Shown piece after piece: positions 43,845 to 51,500 of a DNA stretch of 64,000 nucleotides. The position numbers and the translations under genes were made by a program. The notes below the pieces were generated by a model, which saw only the letters and a program-made list of their open reading frames with translations, was not told where the DNA came from and made no database searches. The stretch covers positions 111,936 to 175,935 of the forward strand of contig JAFWDJ010000011.1 of NCBI GenBank assembly GCA_017513095.1. Reading direction: 5' to 3'. Within the stretch, counting starts at the first letter, position 1; every line of letters begins with the position of its first letter. This DNA comes from Clostridia bacterium (GTDB lineage Bacteria > Bacillota > Clostridia > Oscillospirales > RGIG577).

Positions 43845-44915
43845 ATGTTATTTTCCGAGTACAAATTAAAGGGCGTCACCGCCAAGAACCGCATCGTTTT
43901 CCCGCCGGTAGTCTGCATGAACTTCACGGAGAACAACCGCGTGACCGAGAAGAACGTGGAGCATTACAGGAACGTTGCAAAGGGCGGCGCCGGCCTTATA
44001 ATCACAGAAGCCATCTGTGTTGAGCCCACCGCAAGGCTCCATCCCACGCAGATTGCCGCATGGGACGACGAGTCCATCGAGGGTCTTTCGAAGATCGCCA
44101 AGGCCGTTCATGACGAGGGCCTCGGCATAATCGCGCAGATACACCACGGCGGCATCCAGTCGGTACCCGGCCCGAAGAAGGTGCCCTCCGACATCACCGC
44201 AACGCTCTACGGCAAGCCCGTTGACGGCATCGGCATGACGAAGGAAGAGATAAAGAAGGTGGAGCAGCAATTCGTTGACACCGCCATCCGCTGCAAGAAG
44301 GCAGGCATGGACGGCGTTGAGCTCCACGGCGCGCATACTTATCTCTTAAGCTACTTCCTCTCCGACAACACCAACAAGCGCACCGACGAATACGGCGGCA
44401 GCGTTGAGAACCGCGCCCGTCTCCCGCTTGACATAATGAAGCGCATCCGCAAGGAATGCGGCGACGACTTCATCATCGGCATCCGCTACGGCGGCGCAAT
44501 GACCTCCCTTGAGGACGGCATCGCGGCCGCAAAGATGTTCGAGGCGGCAGGCTGCGACTATCTCCACGTTTCCTACGGCGCGTCCCCGAGAGAGCAGGTG
44601 CCCGTTCCGGAGGAGTATTCCGAGTGGAACTCCATGGTATACACCGCCATCATGATAAAGAAGGAAGTAAACATCCCCGTTATCGCCGTAAACAACATCG
44701 ACACCGCCGAGCGCGCTCATAAGCTCGTTGACTCCGGCATGGTCGATTTCGTTGCCCTTGCCCGCCCCATCCTTGCCGACTACGAATGGCCGAACAAGGT
44801 AAAGGCCGGCATAGAGCCGAACCCCTGCTTCCACTGCAAGCCCGCCTGCCGCTGGTTCATGGGCGCGCTTGTAAACTGCCCCGCAAGAAAAGCTGCCGCA
44901 AAGAAACAGGCGTAA
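43845..44915 (+). CDS. Short old yellow enzyme-family FMN oxidoreductase
   Basis: 356 residues, the FMN TIM barrel alone: YKLKGVTAKNRIVFPPVVCM, HHGGIQSVPG, HGAHTYLLSYFLSD, DEYGGSVENRARLPLD. Near the C-terminus the cysteine pattern CFHCKPACRWFMGALVNC resembles the iron-sulfur motif of the long family members, but no FAD/NAD domain follows. It may need a separate electron donor. Such enzymes reduce C=C bonds next to carbonyls or quinones. AGGGGG precedes ATG 43845. It is the last gene of the operon starting at 42795 and has a strong terminator. Confidence 0.88.
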   Translation: MLFSEYKLKGVTAKNRIVFPPVVCMNFTENNRVTEKNVEHYRNVAKGGAGLIITEAICVEPTARLHPTQIAAWDDESIEGLSKIAKAVHDEGLGIIAQIHHGGIQSVPGPKKVPSDITATLYGKPVDGIGMTKEEIKKVEQQFVDTAIRCKKAGMDGVELHGAHTYLLSYFLSDNTNKRTDEYGGSVENRARLPLDIMKRIRKECGDDFIIGIRYGGAMTSLEDGIAAAKMFEAAGCDYLHVSYGASPREQVPVPEEYSEWNSMVYTAIMIKKEVNIPVIAVNNIDTAERAHKLVDSGMVDFVALARPILADYEWPNKVKAGIEPNPCFHCKPACRWFMGALVNCPARKAAAKKQA

Positions 44916-44937
44916 GAAAATTTGCGCATATGCGCCG

Positions 44938-44972
44938 CGCCCCCGCGTAAAACGCGGGGGCGTATTTTTTTT
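44938..44972 (+). terminator. Terminator of the cyclophilin-like/OYE operon
   Basis: CGCCCCCGCG (44938-44947) with CGCGGGGGCG (44953-44962), then T8 at 44965-44972. Confidence 0.92.
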
Positions 44973-45021
44973 CAAAACAGGCTTCCCTGCCGATTTATTT
45001 CTCCATATTCACGACCGGCTT

Positions 45022-45615
45022 TCACGCGCTGCCGACCACGCAGTACATATTCTTTTTCGCCGTAATCCTTATGTCCGCAAATCCCGATTCCTTCATGAGC
45101 GCTTCAATATCTTCGGGCGAATAGACCGTCATGCCGGGGATTACGTCCTCCCAATGCTTGTTTGTATCGCCGGAATCGTTAATCACGGCGAATTGTCCGC
45201 CCGGCTTCAAAACGCGGCGGACCTCGCGGAAGCATCCGCCGATATTCTTCCAGAAGTAAACAGTCTCAAAAGCCGTCGCCAGATCCAGTACGCCATCGTC
45301 AAAGGGAAGCTTTTGTGCATCGGCCTGATAGACCTCGCAGCGCGTGCCCAGGGCCTTTTTGTTTACGGCTCTGGTTTTCTCAACACTGACAGCGGAGACG
45401 TCAACTCCGTAAACGTGACCTTCCGCAATGTTGGAGAGCAGGCGCTTTACGTTGAAGCCGCCTCCGCATCCTATATCCACGATATCTGCCTTCCGCGGAA
45501 TATCTATCTGTGTAATCCCCCATTTTGCCATGGGCGTGTGGCCCATATTCATTCCCGATAGCACGAATCGCCCCATCATGCCCCGCGGATGTCCGAAATT
45601 GTCCTTTAAAGCCAT
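45022..45615 (-). CDS. Class I SAM-dependent methyltransferase
   Basis: 197 residues with the small-molecule methyltransferase fold: motif I IVDIGCGGGFNVKRLL, VYGVDVSAVSVEKTRAVN, LPFDDGVLDLATAFETVYFW and VRRVLKPGGQFAVIND. It most resembles the UbiE/COQ5 group, but the substrate is unknown. ATG 45615 with AAAGGAGG is chosen; ATG 45645 upstream lacks a site. The leader holds an inverted repeat (45633-45650) also found at the promoter 47717-47734, so both methyltransferase units may answer to one regulator. Confidence 0.86.
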   Translation of the reverse strand: MALKDNFGHPRGMMGRFVLSGMNMGHTPMAKWGITQIDIPRKADIVDIGCGGGFNVKRLLSNIAEGHVYGVDVSAVSVEKTRAVNKKALGTRCEVYQADAQKLPFDDGVLDLATAFETVYFWKNIGGCFREVRRVLKPGGQFAVINDSGDTNKHWEDVIPGMTVYSPEDIEALMKESGFADIRITAKKNMYCVVGSA

Positions 45616-45632
45616 TGTTATACCTCCTTTGT

Positions 45633-45650
45633 GGTTAGGCTTCACTAACC
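45633..45650. promoter_or_regulatory. Inverted-repeat operator candidate, copy 1
   Basis: GGTTAG-GCTTCA-CTAACC. It matches 14 of 18 positions of the site at 47717-47734. The core resembles operators of TetR-type regulators. It lies 18 bp before the methyltransferase start. Confidence 0.55.
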
Positions 45651-45660
45651 GTTTACCTTA

Positions 45661-45685
45661 AAAACCGCCTCACTTCGAGTGAGGC
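45661..45685 (-). terminator. Terminator after the split methyltransferase region
   Basis: GCCTCACT (45667-45674), TCG loop, AGTGAGGC (45678-45685), followed on the minus strand by GGTTTTT. Confidence 0.75.
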
Positions 45686-45754
45686 ATAAGTTATTCAAAA
45701 CGGAACAATCTGCAGCAAGCCGCAAATAAATGCGGCTTCGTCCGCATCTTCGAC

Positions 45755-46168
45755 CTACTTCCTTCCTGTCAGAAGCGCGGAGCGAGATAAAGCCAACCAT
45801 CCGGCCTCCCGCTTAGTGATAAACGTGCCGTCCGTCGTGTCGATCAGCCGGACGTCTTCGTAGCCCATTCTTTTAAGCTTGCAAACAAAAGAACTCATAT
45901 CTCCGTACCTGAACTTTGAAAAAATGTCGTGAATTATGAAAGTCCCGCCCTTTTTCAACACCCGCAGCGTCTCTAACAGAAGCGCCTGCCTGTCGCCGCG
46001 TATATTATGATAGACGTAATTGCTCACCACGGCGTCAAAGCTCTCGTCCCGAAAATCGAGATGAGTCGCGTCGCCGTACCCAAAGCAGACATTGCCTACA
46101 CCTTCCGCTTTGGCGTTGTTCTCGCACAGCAGCTTGTTAAACGAGGCGTATTCCATGCCCCAGCGGTC
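45755..46168 (-). pseudogene. C-terminal half of a disrupted membrane-anchored methyltransferase
   Basis: Reading from Asp at 46168, DRWGMEYASFNKLLCENNAK, DESFDAVVSNYVYHNIRGD and LRVLKKGGTFIIHDIF are the SAM-domain C-terminal half, ending normally. An ATG at 46156 lies inside the conserved block and is not a natural start. The frame upstream meets a stop within three codons. The missing N-terminal half is at 46808-47110, on the same strand, and about 25 residues with the GxGxG SAM loop are lost between them. The gene is therefore broken by the segment 46172-46807. Confidence 0.75.
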
Positions 46169-46171
46169 AAT

Positions 46172-46262
46172 TCCTCACCGTTTATATCCACCAAAGCGGT
46201 GAACTGACTTTTTCTTTTTATCATCGTTCCTCTGATCAGAGGTTTTTCAAATATATATGCGC
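46172..46262 (-). pseudogene. N-terminal fragment of an SfsA-like gene
   Basis: ATG AGC at 46264 overlaps the cupin stop (ATGA). The frame encodes about 31 residues, including LIRGTMIKRKSQFTALVDIN and GEELTA, which resemble the N-terminal OB-like part of the SfsA (DUF/sugar fermentation stimulation) family. After GEELTA the frame changes to unrelated residues at the exact point where the methyltransferase C-terminal half begins. It is a truncated gene. Confidence 0.55.
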
Positions 46263-46592
46263 TCATTTCTTCACCACGATGGTCAGCATAACCAGATCTT
46301 CCTCTCCGGTGTTGATGATAGAGTGTTCCGATCCTTTCGGGCAGATGTGCATGATTCCCGGCATCAGAGTTTCTTCTATGCCATCGCAAAATGCTCTGCC
46401 TGTTCCGCTGATGATATAGTTCATGTCATCTCCGGACTCCTGTTTATGAGTCCCGATGCTTCCTCCCGGATGGATCGCTGTCGGAATGATACGGTATGAT
46501 TCATCGTTATACATACGGGCACTCATCATACCGGTGCCATTATTCATCCCCGGAAATGTCATTGATCCTATCTTGTTAAAATCTATCTGCAA
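46263..46592 (-). CDS. Cupin-domain protein
   Basis: About 109 residues forming one cupin beta-barrel. The first metal motif is HPGGSIGTHKQESGDDMNYI-like (His, His, Glu) and the second is PGIMHICPKGSEHSIIN. TTG 46592 is the likely start because GGAGGTGG lies 5 nt upstream; ATG 46607 overlaps that site. A TATAAT box lies upstream near 46630. The gene sits within a segment that interrupts a methyltransferase gene, and its stop overlaps the start of an SfsA-like fragment, so it seems to have arrived as part of another two-gene operon. Confidence 0.72.
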   Translation of the reverse strand: MQIDFNKIGSMTFPGMNNGTGMMSARMYNDESYRIIPTAIHPGGSIGTHKQESGDDMNYIISGTGRAFCDGIEETLMPGIMHICPKGSEHSIINTGEEDLVMLTIVVKK

Positions 46593-46680
46593 GATTGCCA
46601 CCTCCATAAATCCCAATTTTCGCTTCACATTATACAGACCAAATGTGTCCAAATCTACCGCAGCGACGGGGAAATATGAA

Positions 46681-46757
46681 AACTTACCCCCCCCTCTTGC
46701 CCAACTTACCCTGCTGCCTGTGCAACTTACCCTGCTCATAAAAAAACTTACCCTGCT
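46681..46757. repeat. 21-bp tandem repeat (3 full copies plus a partial)
   Basis: AACTTACCCTGCT occurs at 46703, 46724 and 46745, exactly 21 bp apart, and a related AACTTACCCC at 46681. The eight bases between copies vary. It lies in the non-coding part of the segment that splits the methyltransferase gene. Confidence 0.8.
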
Positions 46758-46807
46758 TGGAGGTAAGCCGCCGTCGAATAATTAAATTGTATCAAAGTTG
46801 GAGTTTT

Positions 46808-47110
46808 TATATCAAGGCCCTTTTCGCCCTCCTCAAGCTTCACCCGCTTTGCGATCCCCTCAATAATCCGGCGTGAAATCTGTCGTTTGCCGTCGTAGGA
46901 AAAGGCTCGGTACGTAAATATCATCCAAACGGAAACGCCCAAAGCAATCAGAGTACAGACGAGAAAGACGATAAACAGCACTGTTTTAAGCGTACCAAAA
47001 ACGAGTCCCGTCAATCCGATAAACAAAAATAAAAACAGAAATACGGCCGTAACGATTACACAGGTCAGCGCCATGCCCTTAGGAATCCGGTTTTTATAAT
47101 CAGTCTTCAC
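46808..47110 (-). pseudogene. N-terminal half of the disrupted membrane-anchored methyltransferase
   Basis: From GTG 47110 the frame gives KTDYKNRIPKGMALTCVIV, two transmembrane helices (about residues 14-38 and 43-66), then AFSYDGKRQISRRIIEGIA and KLEEGEKGLDI. At that point an intact family member would continue into the GCGSG SAM loop; here the frame runs into unrelated residues and stops at 46748. The matching C-terminal half is at 45755-46168. It lies 70 bp after the HMA-domain gene on the same strand. Confidence 0.75.
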
Positions 47111-47180
47111 TTTGCCCCGCCTTTCCGAGCGTCACATTCCCTGCGCCGACTGTGGATTGAAATACCTGAAGCTGCCGTCC

Positions 47181-47435
47181 TCATTTTCTGTCAAACAGAC
47201 CTTTCTTCTCATAGGCGGCAGTTTCCACGGACAAGCACGAATAGCCCGTCGCATTGATTGCCGATCTCAGGCGCTCGCCATCAACCGCTGTTTCTGTCAG
47301 AAAAGACGCCTCCCTTTTACTTCGGGAAGCAGCGACCTTCTTTGCCGAAGGAACCGTTTTTCGGATGGTGTCGCAGATATGCGCTTCACACATTCCGCAC
47401 GTCATACCTTCTATTCTCAGCGTGGTTTTTATCAT
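47181..47435 (-). CDS. Heavy-metal-associated (HMA) domain protein
   Basis: 84 residues with a CopZ/MerP-like fold. The metal loop is IEGMTCGMCEAHICDTI (Cys-x-x-Cys, residues 13-16). The second half (RLRSAINATGYSCLSVET) completes the ferredoxin-like fold. It probably carries Cu+ or another soft metal. AGAAGGT precedes ATG 47435. The promoter and operator at 47717-47764 lie about 290 nt upstream. It is the first intact gene of the disrupted methyltransferase unit. Confidence 0.82.
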   Translation of the reverse strand: MIKTTLRIEGMTCGMCEAHICDTIRKTVPSAKKVAASRSKREASFLTETAVDGERLRSAINATGYSCLSVETAAYEKKGLFDRK

Positions 47436-47716
47436 ATCTTTTTACCTTCTTTCTTTTTTCCCGAATCTGCAGTGCCTGATTGCGAAGGCCAATGCAGCTT
47501 ATATAAAACCGCCGACTCCGTCCGGCTCGCACACGGCGGGGTCAATCTCCTTAATCGTGCATTCGATGATATATCTCCGAAGACACGTGGAATTACTCCC
47601 TTTATCTCTTTATTGGTTTAAACGAATCCTCAATCAAAATAGCTTCTTGAGTCGACCGACCGAAACGATCTCATAGAGACGAGAGAACGCGTGCATCAAG
47701 CCAAGACAAAGCAGTT
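47436..47716 (-). other. Long leader without an intact gene
   Basis: About 280 bp between the promoter and the HMA gene contain no intact gene. A short open frame on the minus strand (about 37 codons, ending EPDGVGGFI at roughly 47508) has no start or ribosome site and may be the tail of a deleted gene; this is weak evidence. Confidence 0.3.
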
Positions 47717-47764
47717 AGTTAGTGTTCACTAACTATATTATATCTTAAAACTTTGAGAAATCAA
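47717..47764 (-). promoter_or_regulatory. Promoter with inverted-repeat operator, copy 2
   Basis: On the minus strand, TTGATT (47764-47759), a 16-bp spacer and TATAAT (47742-47737). The perfect inverted repeat AGTTAGTG-TT-CACTAACT (47717-47734) covers the expected transcription start, a typical repressor layout. Confidence 0.65.
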
Positions 47765-47922
47765 GAGGTAATCGAAAAAAAGCCATTCTTTACGTATCTG
47801 CATATTGCGTCCCCGTTGATATCGGCCTTTTTACCGTAAGTCTTTTCGGAACGTCGTTTATGCTTTGGGAAAAAGCTTCTTTGCAATCTCAGAGCATCAT
47901 ATCCGACGCCTTATTCCGACAA

Positions 47923-47958
47923 AAAACGGATTGCTGCAGGAATACAACAATCCGTTTT
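47923..47958 (-). terminator. Terminator of the cyclophilin gene
   Basis: AAAACGGATTG (47923-47933) pairs with CAATCCGTTTT (47948-47958); on the minus strand it ends in TTTTTT. Confidence 0.75.
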
Positions 47959-47978
47959 ACTTGACAACGCCGTCTGTC

Positions 47979-48461
47979 TTATTCTACCGTGACCTTCTTC
48001 ATCTTCTGGTCCTGCATGGGTCTGTCGTTTCTGCCGGTGGGCTGAGCCACTATCTCATCCGCGACTTCTATGCCCTCTATGACCTTGCCGAAGGCCGCGT
48101 ATTCGCCGTCAAGATGCGGCGCGTCGGCTACCATGATAAAAAACTGGCTTCCGGCGGAGTTGGGGTCCATTGCGCGCGCCATCGAGATTACGCCCTTCGT
48201 ATGCTTTAAGTCGTTCTTAAAGCCGTTCGACTTAAACTCGCCCTTTATGGTCCAGCCGGGGCCGCCGTAGCCCATACCGAGCGGGCAGCCGCCCTGTATC
48301 ATAAAGCCCTTGATGCAGCGGTGGAAGATAAGTCCGTCGTAAAAGCCGTCGCGCACGAGCTTTACGAAATTATCCACCGTCACCGGCGCGATATCGGGAT
48401 AAAGCTCTATCTTCATCTTTTTGCCGTTTTCCATTTCGATAGTTACTATAGGATTAGCCAT
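47979..48461 (-). CDS. Peptidyl-prolyl cis-trans isomerase, cyclophilin type
   Basis: 160 residues with an intact active site: FHRCIKGFMIQGG (catalytic Arg, Phe, Met, Gln), MARAMDPNSAGSQFFI, and LDGEYAAFGKVIEG. It has no signal peptide, so it is cytoplasmic and speeds proline isomerisation in folding proteins. AAAGGAGA precedes ATG 48461. It serves as an in-window reference for the two degenerate cyclophilin-like proteins at 42795-43825. It may be a single-gene unit or the end of the gpsA operon (36 bp gap). Confidence 0.95.
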   Translation of the reverse strand: MANPIVTIEMENGKKMKIELYPDIAPVTVDNFVKLVRDGFYDGLIFHRCIKGFMIQGGCPLGMGYGGPGWTIKGEFKSNGFKNDLKHTKGVISMARAMDPNSAGSQFFIMVADAPHLDGEYAAFGKVIEGIEVADEIVAQPTGRNDRPMQDQKMKKVTVE

Positions 48462-48497
48462 GTCGTTCTCCTTTTATTTGTATTTTTAATGTATGTC

Positions 48498-49505
48498 TTA
48501 CTTTAAATAAAGCTCCTCTACCTCGTGCTTCTTCGGGCGGCGCATTAGATCGTCTATAACGACCTTGGGGTCGGCGCCCTCGTAGAGCACGTTGTAGGCC
48601 GCGTTCGTTATCGGAAGCTCGACGTCCGCCTTTTTGCCCAAATCATACGCGGCCTTCGCGGTCGTGTAGCCCTCGACGACCATATTTACCTTCTCGATGG
48701 CCTCCTTTGCCGAATAGCCCTGACCTATGAGTATGCCCGCGCGCCTGTTGCGCGAATGCATGCTCGTGCACGTCACGATTAGGTCTCCAATGCCGGTTAA
48801 TCCCGAGAACGTCTCGACCTTCGCGCCGAGCGCAACGCCGAGGCGCGCCATTTCGGCAATGCCGCGCGTCATAAGCGCCGCCTTCGTATTGTCGCCGTAG
48901 CCCATGCCGTCGCAGATGCCCGCACAGAGCGCGATGACGTTCTTTAACGCCGCGCCGTACTCCGCGCCCGCCATATCGTCGGACGTGTAGAGCCTGAAAT
49001 GCGGATTCATGAACGTCTCCTGCACCGTTTTCGCCACTTCTATATCGTCCGATGAAACGACGCACGCCGTCGGAACGCTTCTTGCGACCTCCTCCGCATG
49101 GGACGGGCCGCACAGAACGGCGAACTTCTTCGGCGAAAGCACTTCCTTTATGACCTCGGACATTCGGTAGAGCGTCCCCTGCTCAAGCCCTTTTGATATG
49201 TTTACGACTATCGTATCGCCGCCGACAAGGCCGCGTATCTTCTCGCAGACCTTTCTCATACCCACGGAGGGCACCGCGATAACGAGGAACTCGCAGCCGT
49301 CAAGACAGTCAAGCGAATCGGTAAGCTCTATATTCTCGGGAAAAACAATGCCCGGCAGCAGCTTTTTATGCTCGCGGTCACGCTTTAAAACTTCTATCTC
49401 CTCGGGGAAGAACGACCAAAGCTTTACGTCGTGTCCCGCGCGCGCAAGCATTATTGCAACGGCGCTTCCCCAGCCGCCGCATCCGAGCATACTTACCTTT
49501 GCCAT
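48498..49505 (-). CDS. gpsA: Glycerol-3-phosphate dehydrogenase [NAD(P)+]
   Basis: 335 residues. It reduces dihydroxyacetone phosphate to sn-glycerol 3-phosphate, the backbone for phospholipids. The nucleotide-binding GCGGWGSAVAIMLA, VLCGPSHAEEVA, the catalytic Lys in GAALKNVIALCAGICDGMG, and NRRAG are all present. Length is normal. TAAGGAGA precedes ATG 49505. It follows plsY by 20 bp, so substrate supply and the first acylation step are in one operon. Confidence 0.97.
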   Translation of the reverse strand: MAKVSMLGCGGWGSAVAIMLARAGHDVKLWSFFPEEIEVLKRDREHKKLLPGIVFPENIELTDSLDCLDGCEFLVIAVPSVGMRKVCEKIRGLVGGDTIVVNISKGLEQGTLYRMSEVIKEVLSPKKFAVLCGPSHAEEVARSVPTACVVSSDDIEVAKTVQETFMNPHFRLYTSDDMAGAEYGAALKNVIALCAGICDGMGYGDNTKAALMTRGIAEMARLGVALGAKVETFSGLTGIGDLIVTCTSMHSRNRRAGILIGQGYSAKEAIEKVNMVVEGYTTAKAAYDLGKKADVELPITNAAYNVLYEGADPKVVIDDLMRRPKKHEVEELYLK

Positions 49506-49525
49506 GAAAACATCTCCTTACGATA

Positions 49526-50134
49526 TTACTTGGATGATTTGAACGATATTTTTTTCTCCTCGCCGTGAATGAGCCTCTTTATGTTTTCACGGTGCAGTAT
49601 CAGCACAAAAACGAACATTGCCGCCGCCGCTATGATAAAAACGGGCTCTCCCGTAAAAAGCCATACAAAGAACGGAAACGCGAGAAACGCCGAAAGCGAG
49701 GACACCGACACGATGCGCGTTATCGCGAAAACGAGAAAGAACACGCCCACCGCCGGAAAGCCCGCCGCGGGACACGCGAACGCCATTACCGCTATGCCCG
49801 TTGCAACGGCCTTGCCGCCCTTGAAGCCGAAGAACACGGGGAAAACGTGTCCCACCATGCAGGCAATGCCGCCTATCCACCCGCCGTATACGGGGACGAG
49901 AAGTCCGCCGATGAGAACGGCCGCGAGGCACTTTAAAATATCGCCGACCAAAACGGCCAGCGCCGCCTTCTTTCCGAGCACGCGAAGAGTGTTGGTGGTG
50001 CCCGCGTTGCCGCTTCCGTATTCGCGCACGTCCTTATGCCCGAACACCTTTCCTATAACGAGCGAAAAGCTGATGCTTCCCAAAAGATATCCTATTATAA
50101 TTGTAAGAACAATCTGCCAAATACCCTCAGGCAT
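49526..50134 (-). CDS. plsY: Acyl-phosphate:glycerol-3-phosphate acyltransferase
   Basis: 202-residue membrane protein that transfers an acyl group from acyl phosphate to glycerol-3-phosphate. Conserved segments are GYLLGSISFSLVIGKVFGH, VREYGSGNAGTTNTLRVLG and FGFKGGKAVATGIAVM. Multiple transmembrane helices are evident. GGAGAAGATG precedes ATG 50134. It lies between der and gpsA, a common Firmicute order. Confidence 0.96.
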   Translation of the reverse strand: MPEGIWQIVLTIIIGYLLGSISFSLVIGKVFGHKDVREYGSGNAGTTNTLRVLGKKAALAVLVGDILKCLAAVLIGGLLVPVYGGWIGGIACMVGHVFPVFFGFKGGKAVATGIAVMAFACPAAGFPAVGVFFLVFAITRIVSVSSLSAFLAFPFFVWLFTGEPVFIIAAAAMFVFVLILHRENIKRLIHGEEKKISFKSSK

Positions 50135-50166
50135 AACGTCATCTTCTCCAATGCAAAAATTTTACC

Positions 50167-51498
50167 CTACTTGCCGCTCTTATCGCCGCGTTCGCGCACG
50201 ATAAGGCGTATGGGCGTGCCGACAAGGCCGAAGACCTCGCGTATCTGGTTCTCGATATACCGCTGATACGAGAAATGAAACAGCTCCGCGCGGTTGCAGA
50301 ACGCCACGAACGTGGGCGGCTTCGTAGAGCTTTGAGTCATATAAAGTATCTTAAGTCTCTTGCCCTTGTCGGTAGGCGGCTGCACACGTGCCATGGCCTC
50401 GTGAAGAATGTCATTAAGCATTCCCGTGGTTATGCGCATGGAATTCTGCTCCGCCACGTATTTAAGCTGCGAAAACAGCTTGCCGACCCTCTGCCCCGTC
50501 TTTGCGGACACGAACATTATCGGCGCGTACTGCATGAAGCTCAAAACGTCCATTACGTCCTTTTTGAACTCGTTCATCGTGTTGGTATCCTTGTCTATAA
50601 GGTCCCACTTGTTCACGACGATAACGGACGCCTTGCCCTTTTCGTGCGCAAAGCCCGCTATTTTCGCGTCCTGCTCCGTTACGCCCTGCTCGGCGTCTAT
50701 GACTATCATGCATACGTCGCTTCGCTCAACGGCCATATACGCGCGCAGCACGCTGTATTTCTCTATCGACTCGTCCACCTTGCTCTTACGGCGTATGCCC
50801 GCCGTATCGATGAACATGAACTTTCCCTCTTCGCACTCGAAAAGCGTGTCAATAGCGTCGCGCGTCGTTCCGGCGATGGGCGACACTATGACTCTGTCCT
50901 CTTTTAGTATCGAGTTTATAAGAGACGACTTGCCCGCGTTGGGCTTGCCTATAACGGCTATTTTTATTACCTCGTCCTCTTCGCCGCTCTCCTCCTCGGG
51001 CGGAAAGTGCTCAAACACTGCGTCAAGTAAATCGCCAGTGCCGAGCCCGTGTATCGACGAAACGGGATACGGATCGCCGAGTCCGAGGTTGTAAAACTCG
51101 TACGCCTCCACGGGCAGCGCGCCCACGGAGTCGACTTTATTTACGCACAGCACGATCGGCTTGCCCGAACGAAGCAGCATATGCGCCACGTCCTGGTCGG
51201 AAGCCGTCATGCCCGATTTTATATCGACCAAAAATATTATAACGTCGGCGGATTCAATGGCTATCTCGGCCTGCTCGCGCATCTTTTTAAGTATCATATC
51301 GTCGGCGGCAGGCTCTATTCCGCCCGTGTCTATCATTATAAATTCGCGTCCGCGCCACGACGTTTCGGCGTATATGCGGTCGCGGGTAACGCCCGGCGTA
51401 TCCTCAACTATGGATATGCGCCGTCCCGCAAGCTTATTGAAAAGCGTCGATTTGCCCACGTTGGGGCGCCCGACGAGCGCGACTATCGGTTTTGCCAT
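50167..51498 (-). CDS. der: Ribosome assembly GTPase Der
   Basis: 443 residues with two tandem GTPase domains and a KH-like C-terminal domain. The first P-loop is GRPNVGKSTLFNKL (near residue 10), the second GKPNAGKSSLINSI (near residue 183), each with DTPG/DTAG and NKxD motifs. It acts late in 50S subunit assembly. AAAGGGAT precedes ATG 51498, and its start is 2 bp after the DUF512 gene stop. Confidence 0.97.
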   Translation of the reverse strand: MAKPIVALVGRPNVGKSTLFNKLAGRRISIVEDTPGVTRDRIYAETSWRGREFIMIDTGGIEPAADDMILKKMREQAEIAIESADVIIFLVDIKSGMTASDQDVAHMLLRSGKPIVLCVNKVDSVGALPVEAYEFYNLGLGDPYPVSSIHGLGTGDLLDAVFEHFPPEEESGEEDEVIKIAVIGKPNAGKSSLINSILKEDRVIVSPIAGTTRDAIDTLFECEEGKFMFIDTAGIRRKSKVDESIEKYSVLRAYMAVERSDVCMIVIDAEQGVTEQDAKIAGFAHEKGKASVIVVNKWDLIDKDTNTMNEFKKDVMDVLSFMQYAPIMFVSAKTGQRVGKLFSQLKYVAEQNSMRITTGMLNDILHEAMARVQPPTDKGKRLKILYMTQSSTKPPTFVAFCNRAELFHFSYQRYIENQIREVFGLVGTPIRLIVRERGDKSGK

Positions 51499-51500
51499 CT

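Noticed and set aside
46607..46739. Longer cupin start at 46739
   Set aside because: The extension runs through the 21-bp repeat and has no ribosome site; GGAGGTGG supports the start near 46592.
46681..46757. CRISPR-like array with 13-bp repeats
   Set aside because: The units are too short (21-bp period, 8-bp spacers) and no cas gene is near.
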